A DNA stretch of 64,000 nt, from the NCBI RefSeq assembly GCF_006337165.1, contig NZ_CP040896.1:372001-436000 (forward strand), written 5' to 3'. Under the pieces are notes generated by a model. The model did no database searches. It saw nothing but the letters and a program-made list of their open reading frames with translations, and was not told the origin of the DNA. The stretch comes from Hymenobacter jejuensis. GTDB lineage: Bacteria; Bacteroidota; Bacteroidia; Cytophagales; Hymenobacteraceae. Positions 60,348-64,000 of the stretch are shown one piece after another (positions within the stretch are counted from its first letter, which is position 1; every line of letters begins with the position of its first letter). Made by a program: the position numbers and the translations under genes.

Positions 60348-61292
60348 TCATTCCACAGTCAGCACGATCTTGCCGGCCGCCCCGCCCTTTTCGCTGTAGC
60401 GGTGCGCCTCGGCCGTTTCGGCCAGCGGGAATGTTTTATCGATGACGGGCTTGAGGACGTCTGTTCGCAACCAATTGGCAATGAGCGACATATCAGCACC
60501 ACGGTTTTTGGCCATGAAAGCCAGCATTTTCTTGTTGGAGAGCGAAGCGGCCAGCATCCCGAGCGCCACATCTTTGGGGTTAGGGGCCGTCGTGACGTAG
60601 CGGCCGCCATTGCGCAGGCTGGCCTTGCTGTCGATGAAATTGGTTTTGCCCACAGCATCAAAAATGATGTCGTAGCGGCTGGCGTCCTTCGTAAAGTCGT
60701 GCTCTTTGTGGTTGATGACGCGGTCGGCGCCGAGGCTGCGTACCAGCTCCACGTTGTCGGGGCCGCACACGCCCGTGATTTCGCCCGCGCCTAGCGCTCG
60801 TGCCAGCTGCACGCCCATCGAGCCCACGCCACCCGAGGCTCCATTGATCAGCACCCGATCGCCGGAGAGCAGCTTGGCGTGGTTGTGCAACGCTTGCAAA
60901 GCCGTGAGGGCTGCCAACGGCACAGCCGCCGCCTGCTCAAACGACAGATTATCAGGAATAAACGCCAGCACTGTTGCGTCCACGGCGGCATACTCGGCGT
61001 TGGCCCCACCGATGCCGATGGGCATGCCGAACACGCGATCACCGATTCGAAAGCGCGTAACCTCGTCGCCGATGGCAGCCACTGCGCCGGCAATGTCGCG
61101 GCCCGGAATCTTTGGGAAGATGCGGTCCGTCATCATCTTGGCTGAGCCGTCGCGCACTTTCCAATCAACGGGATTGACGCTACTCGCTCGCACGCGCACC
61201 AACACCTGATCGCTTTTGATTTTGGGAGTGGGCTGCTCGCCAAATTGCAGCACTTCGGCTGGGCCGTACTCGGTATAGTAAATCGCTTTCAT
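60348..61292 (-). CDS. Quinone-oxidoreductase-like medium-chain dehydrogenase
   Basis: 314 residues. MKAIYYTEYGPAEVLQFGEQPTP at the N-terminus, SSVNPVDWKVRDG and INGASGGVGSMGVQLAR (nucleotide motif) show the NADPH:quinone reductase branch of the MDR family, without structural zinc. ATG start at 61292. Carries a weak motif copy at about 60943 (core ATTAT). Confidence 0.9.
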   Translation of the reverse strand: MKAIYYTEYGPAEVLQFGEQPTPKIKSDQVLVRVRASSVNPVDWKVRDGSAKMMTDRIFPKIPGRDIAGAVAAIGDEVTRFRIGDRVFGMPIGIGGANAEYAAVDATVLAFIPDNLSFEQAAAVPLAALTALQALHNHAKLLSGDRVLINGASGGVGSMGVQLARALGAGEITGVCGPDNVELVRSLGADRVINHKEHDFTKDASRYDIIFDAVGKTNFIDSKASLRNGGRYVTTAPNPKDVALGMLAASLSNKKMLAFMAKNRGADMSLIANWLRTDVLKPVIDKTFPLAETAEAHRYSEKGGAAGKIVLTVE

Positions 61293-61400
61293 GGCAACAA
61301 GAAGTTAGCGCCGCGTTTCTTAACCGTGCGGCGACAGATAGTGGATACGCGGATCGCCTAGTCCCGTTTCAAGCTGATACACAAGCATTTATCCTTACGC

Positions 61401-61429
61401 GTAATCAATTGATTATCAAATTATTACAA
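61401..61429 (+). repeat. Dispersed palindromic motif at 61.4 kb
   Basis: Left arm GTAATCAATTG, core ATTAT, right arm CAAATTATTACAA; contains TATCAAATTATTA (exact WATCARNNNNTTR). Next to the carbonic anhydrase terminator. Confidence 0.75.
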
Positions 61430-61432
61430 ACA

Positions 61433-61465
61433 AAAACCTCCGCAACCAAGGGCTGCGGAGGTTTT
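61433..61465. terminator. Intrinsic terminator after carbonic anhydrase
   Basis: AAAACCTCCGCA and TGCGGAGGTTTT. On the minus strand a T-run follows the stem. Confidence 0.85.
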
Positions 61466-61491
61466 ACTCTCACCAAAACCAAGAGGGATCT

Positions 61492-62253
61492 TTAGCCGAC
61501 CTTACGCATGAGCTGATCTTGCTCCTCGGCAGACTTAATGGCTTTTGCCTTTTTCTTTTCGGCCGTTCCTTCCGGTGTTTCCTCCGGCTGGGTAGCGGGT
61601 TCCGGCTGAGCAGCAGCATCCGACTGCGCGGAGGCTTCAGTGCCGTAGATGTGGACAAACTCTTCGAGCATGTCGGTTTTCACTTCCAGGTTGTGCAGCA
61701 CGCCGTCGTGGATGTCGTAGACGAGGCCGTGCAGACGCGGCGGGTTTTCGCTGCGCATGGCGTTCTGGATGATGTTGGTCTTGGCCAGGTTACGCACCTG
61801 CTCGATCACGTTGAGATCGACGAGGCGGCGCAGGCGATTTTTCTCATCGCTGATGCGCAGCAACTCGGTTTCGTGCAGGCGAATTACATCCCGAATGTTA
61901 GTCAGCCAGTTGTCAATCAGGCCATACTGTTTATTGGAAGCCGCGGCTGCTACGCCGCCGCAACCGTAGTGGCCGACGATCATAATATCTTGTACGCCAA
62001 GCACTTCCACGGCATATTGCAGCACCGAAAGCAGGTTCATATCGGAGTTGACGACGAGGTTGGCGATGTTGCGGTGCACAAACATTTCGCCGGGGCCAGT
62101 GCCCGTGATGGCGCTGGCAGGCACCCGCGAGTCGGAGCACCCGATGAAAAGGTAGCGCGGCTTCTGACCGGTGGCCAAGCGGTTGAAATAGTCCGGATCT
62201 TGGGCCATTTTTTCTTCAACCCATTTACGGTTATTAGCCAGAATTTCTTCCAT
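61492..62253 (-). CDS. Beta-class carbonic anhydrase
   Basis: 253 residues. Zinc ligands C39, D41, H95 and C98 are in GCSDSRVPASA and GHYGCGG. Interconverts CO2 and bicarbonate. It has an unusual C-terminal extension of about 45 residues rich in Ala, Gln, Glu, Pro and Lys after VHIYGTEAS. The upstream gene on the same strand is a SulP transporter, so bicarbonate supply is the likely shared role. ATG start. Confidence 0.93.
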   Translation of the reverse strand: MEEILANNRKWVEEKMAQDPDYFNRLATGQKPRYLFIGCSDSRVPASAITGTGPGEMFVHRNIANLVVNSDMNLLSVLQYAVEVLGVQDIMIVGHYGCGGVAAAASNKQYGLIDNWLTNIRDVIRLHETELLRISDEKNRLRRLVDLNVIEQVRNLAKTNIIQNAMRSENPPRLHGLVYDIHDGVLHNLEVKTDMLEEFVHIYGTEASAQSDAAAQPEPATQPEETPEGTAEKKKAKAIKSAEEQDQLMRKVG

Positions 62254-62295
62254 GTTCAGTTATCGGTAAGCAGTGTTTTTTGAGAAGATTGCCTT

Positions 62296-62328
62296 TTTAT
62301 AAATACCTCACTATAAGATATTTATAAT
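62296..62328 (+). repeat. Dispersed palindromic motif between sulP and carbonic anhydrase
   Basis: Left arm TTATAAATACCTC, core ACTAT, right arm AAGATATTTATAA: near-perfect palindrome in the 85-bp gap. Confidence 0.75.
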
Positions 62329-62338
62329 GAGGCCCAAA

Positions 62339-63949
62339 TTAATGCCCCAGTACGGCTACCTGCGGAATCGCGCGCAGCTCCAAGTTGATGCCGCGCTCGT
62401 CTGCCGTTTGGCGGAAGTTTTCAATAGCCTCTAGCACATCGTAGTCGATGGAAACCGAATCGGAGCCATCGAGGATGACGTGGGTACCGGCTTTGAAACG
62501 ATCCAGGGTAGTAATAATACTGGCTTTGTTAAGGAAAGATACGTGTTCGCTGAGCTTTAGGTGAATGGTATTGTGCTCACGCACCGGCTCGCGGTGAAAG
62601 AAAAAGGCCGATTCGAGGTTGGCTTTCAGGATAAAGAAAACGCCAACGGCCAAGCCAACGCACACGCCCTTGAGTAAGTCGGTGAACAAAATGGCGACCA
62701 CCGTCACGATGAAGGGCATAAACTGCTCCCAGCCCAGTTTCCATTGGGTGCGGTACAGGGCGGGCTTGGTCAGCTTGAAGCCTACCATCAGCAGCACGGC
62801 CGCCAGCGCCGAAAGCGGAATGAGGTTGAGGAAGGGCGCCAGAAACAAGATGCTCATCAACAGCAGCAGCCCGTGGATAAAGGCCGACATCTTGGTTTGG
62901 GCACCGGCATTGATGTTGGCCGAGCTGCGCACGATCACGGCCGTCATGGGCAAGCCACCAACCAGGGCCGCCACGATGTTGCCGACGCCTTGCGCCTTCA
63001 GCTCGCGGTTGGGAGCCGTGTGACGCTTGTGCGGGTCCAGCTTATCCACGGCTTCCACGCTCAGCAGGCTTTCCAAGGAAGCCACAATGGCAATGGTGAA
63101 CGCGACGCCGTACGTAATAGGTTTGGTCAGGGCGCTCCAATCGGGAAAAGTTAGCTCCCCGATCAGGCCCATCAGCGACGATACCACGGGCAGTTTTACC
63201 AAGTGATCGGGGTTGATGCGCAGGGCAGGCGAAGCCGAGCTGAGGGCCACGTTCATCCCGATGGAAATCAACACCACCAGCAAGGCTGCGGGCACCTTCC
63301 GGATGGCGGTCAGGCGTTGCATGGGCTTGCTCTCCCACGCCAGCAGGATGCCTATCGACACCAAGCCAATCAAGGTTGAGCCCAAGCTAATGGCCTTGAA
63401 AGCCGTACCGATGGCCGAAAACGTGTTCTGCCCATTAAACTGAAAGAAATCCATGTCCTCGAAGTAGTCGGTATCGGCCCCGAGGAAGTGTGGTATTTGC
63501 TTGAGAATCAGGATCAGACCGATGGCGGCCAACATGCCTTTAATTACCGACGAGGGAAAATACATCCCGATGATGCCGGCTCGCAGAAACCCAAGCGCCA
63601 GCTGAATCAGGCCGGCGATGACGGTAGCGGCGAGCAACGCCTGGAAAGAGCCTAAGGTATTGATAGCGGTCAGTACAATGACGGTGAGGCCGGCCGCCGG
63701 CCCGCTCACGCTCAGCTGCGATCCGCTAAGCCACGACACCAGCACGCCGCCTACTATGCCCGTAATCACTCCGGACAGCAGCGGCGCACCCGATGCGAGC
63801 GAGATGCCCAGACACAACGGAAGCGCTACCAAAAACACGACGAGCCCCGCGGGCGCGTCTTTCGAAATTGTTTTTAGATAATTAGCAGTCGGAGCCGAAT
63901 CGACCGCGGAAGACTGCTTAACATTTTTGGCGGGAGCGGTTTGGATCAT
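62339..63949 (-). CDS. SulP-family anion (bicarbonate-type) transporter with STAS domain
   Basis: 536 residues, about twelve transmembrane helices followed by a STAS-like C-terminal domain (HLKLSEHVSFLNKASIITTLDRFKAGTHVILDGSDSVSIDYD). SulP hallmarks are SGAPLLSGVITGIVGGVLVSWLSGSQLSVSGPAAGLTVIV and GLPMTAVIVRSSANINAG. Coupled to a carbonic anhydrase gene on the same strand, so bicarbonate import (BicA-like) is more likely than sulfate. ATG start at 63949. Confidence 0.9.
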   Translation of the reverse strand: MIQTAPAKNVKQSSAVDSAPTANYLKTISKDAPAGLVVFLVALPLCLGISLASGAPLLSGVITGIVGGVLVSWLSGSQLSVSGPAAGLTVIVLTAINTLGSFQALLAATVIAGLIQLALGFLRAGIIGMYFPSSVIKGMLAAIGLILILKQIPHFLGADTDYFEDMDFFQFNGQNTFSAIGTAFKAISLGSTLIGLVSIGILLAWESKPMQRLTAIRKVPAALLVVLISIGMNVALSSASPALRINPDHLVKLPVVSSLMGLIGELTFPDWSALTKPITYGVAFTIAIVASLESLLSVEAVDKLDPHKRHTAPNRELKAQGVGNIVAALVGGLPMTAVIVRSSANINAGAQTKMSAFIHGLLLLMSILFLAPFLNLIPLSALAAVLLMVGFKLTKPALYRTQWKLGWEQFMPFIVTVVAILFTDLLKGVCVGLAVGVFFILKANLESAFFFHREPVREHNTIHLKLSEHVSFLNKASIITTLDRFKAGTHVILDGSDSVSIDYDVLEAIENFRQTADERGINLELRAIPQVAVLGH

Positions 63950-64000
63950 GGTCTTGCAGATAGCAACAAGGATTTGCCATTCCGACAGGAATAGAGTTTA

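Noticed and set aside
1..64000. tRNA genes, rRNA genes and CRISPR arrays
   Set aside because: No T-loop-like GGTTCGA signature with matching arms, no rRNA core sequence and no regularly spaced direct repeats were seen.

Overview
The window looks like a chromosomal segment of a GC-rich member of the Bacteroidota, most likely Hymenobacter or a close relative (Cytophagales). The signs are C-terminal type IX secretion (T9SS) sorting domains preceded by the Hymenobacter-like linker LPVELTSFTA, several Bacteroidota-style DUF families, a candidate Bacteroidota -33/-7 promoter, and very short intergenic regions that are much more AT-rich than the genes. No tRNA, rRNA, transposase, phage gene or CRISPR array was seen.

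Layout. 0-9 kb: a T9SS-exported protein cut by the window start, a BLUF blue-light sensor, an MscS channel, GNAT, SDR, CtlX (citrulline hydrolase family), a Kv-like channel whose C-terminal zinc ribbon is cut by a stop codon, a DUF937/SH3 membrane protein and a frameshifted methyltransferase. 9-22 kb: a DUF1624 acyltransferase, a lipoprotein esterase, a T9SS metallophosphoesterase, GNAT, GAF, cupin, two VOC proteins, YodC, an NmrA-type reductase, a DUF5694 protein, GH43, an exported aminopeptidase, GrpB and DUF3592. 22-32 kb: hutU and a probable hutG (histidine degradation), separated by a DUF2975/HTH pair, a class C serine hydrolase, an MBL hydrolase and a DUF4097 protein, then a Tat-exported Gfo/Idh/MocA oxidoreductase. 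32-38 kb: a 5'-nucleotidase, YebC, an AT-rich membrane-protein gene flanked by near-identical terminators, two exported hydrolases, rluF and an acetyltransferase.

38.8-44.3 kb is a biotin cluster, bioB-bioF-bioD-bioA, followed by a beta-ketoacyl synthase that may supply the pimeloyl precursor. 44-51 kb: M28 peptidase, azoreductase with a perfect palindromic operator, slipin, a PH-like protein, then lysC and lysA. lysC is preceded by a compact, fully nested RNA fold and an intrinsic terminator, making a strong riboswitch or ncRNA candidate. 51-64 kb: a GT39 glycosyltransferase, a TPR protein, an epimerase/DUF2867 protein, two small membrane proteins, a lipoprotein, topoisomerase III, a quinone-reductase-like MDR, and a carbonic anhydrase/SulP transporter pair.

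The most unusual feature is a degenerate palindrome of about 31 bp dispersed through the window. Its left arm is like TTRTAANTANTTG, its core is 5 nt usually ending in AT, and its right arm is like CAANTANTTAYAA. I found about 30 copies by eye, roughly one per 2 kb, mostly at gene ends and between genes but also inside reading frames (bioF, the ketosynthase, lysC, hutU). Many copies fit the enterobacterial IHF consensus WATCARNNNNTTR, so a DNABII (HU/IHF-like) or other nucleoid-protein site is the leading hypothesis.
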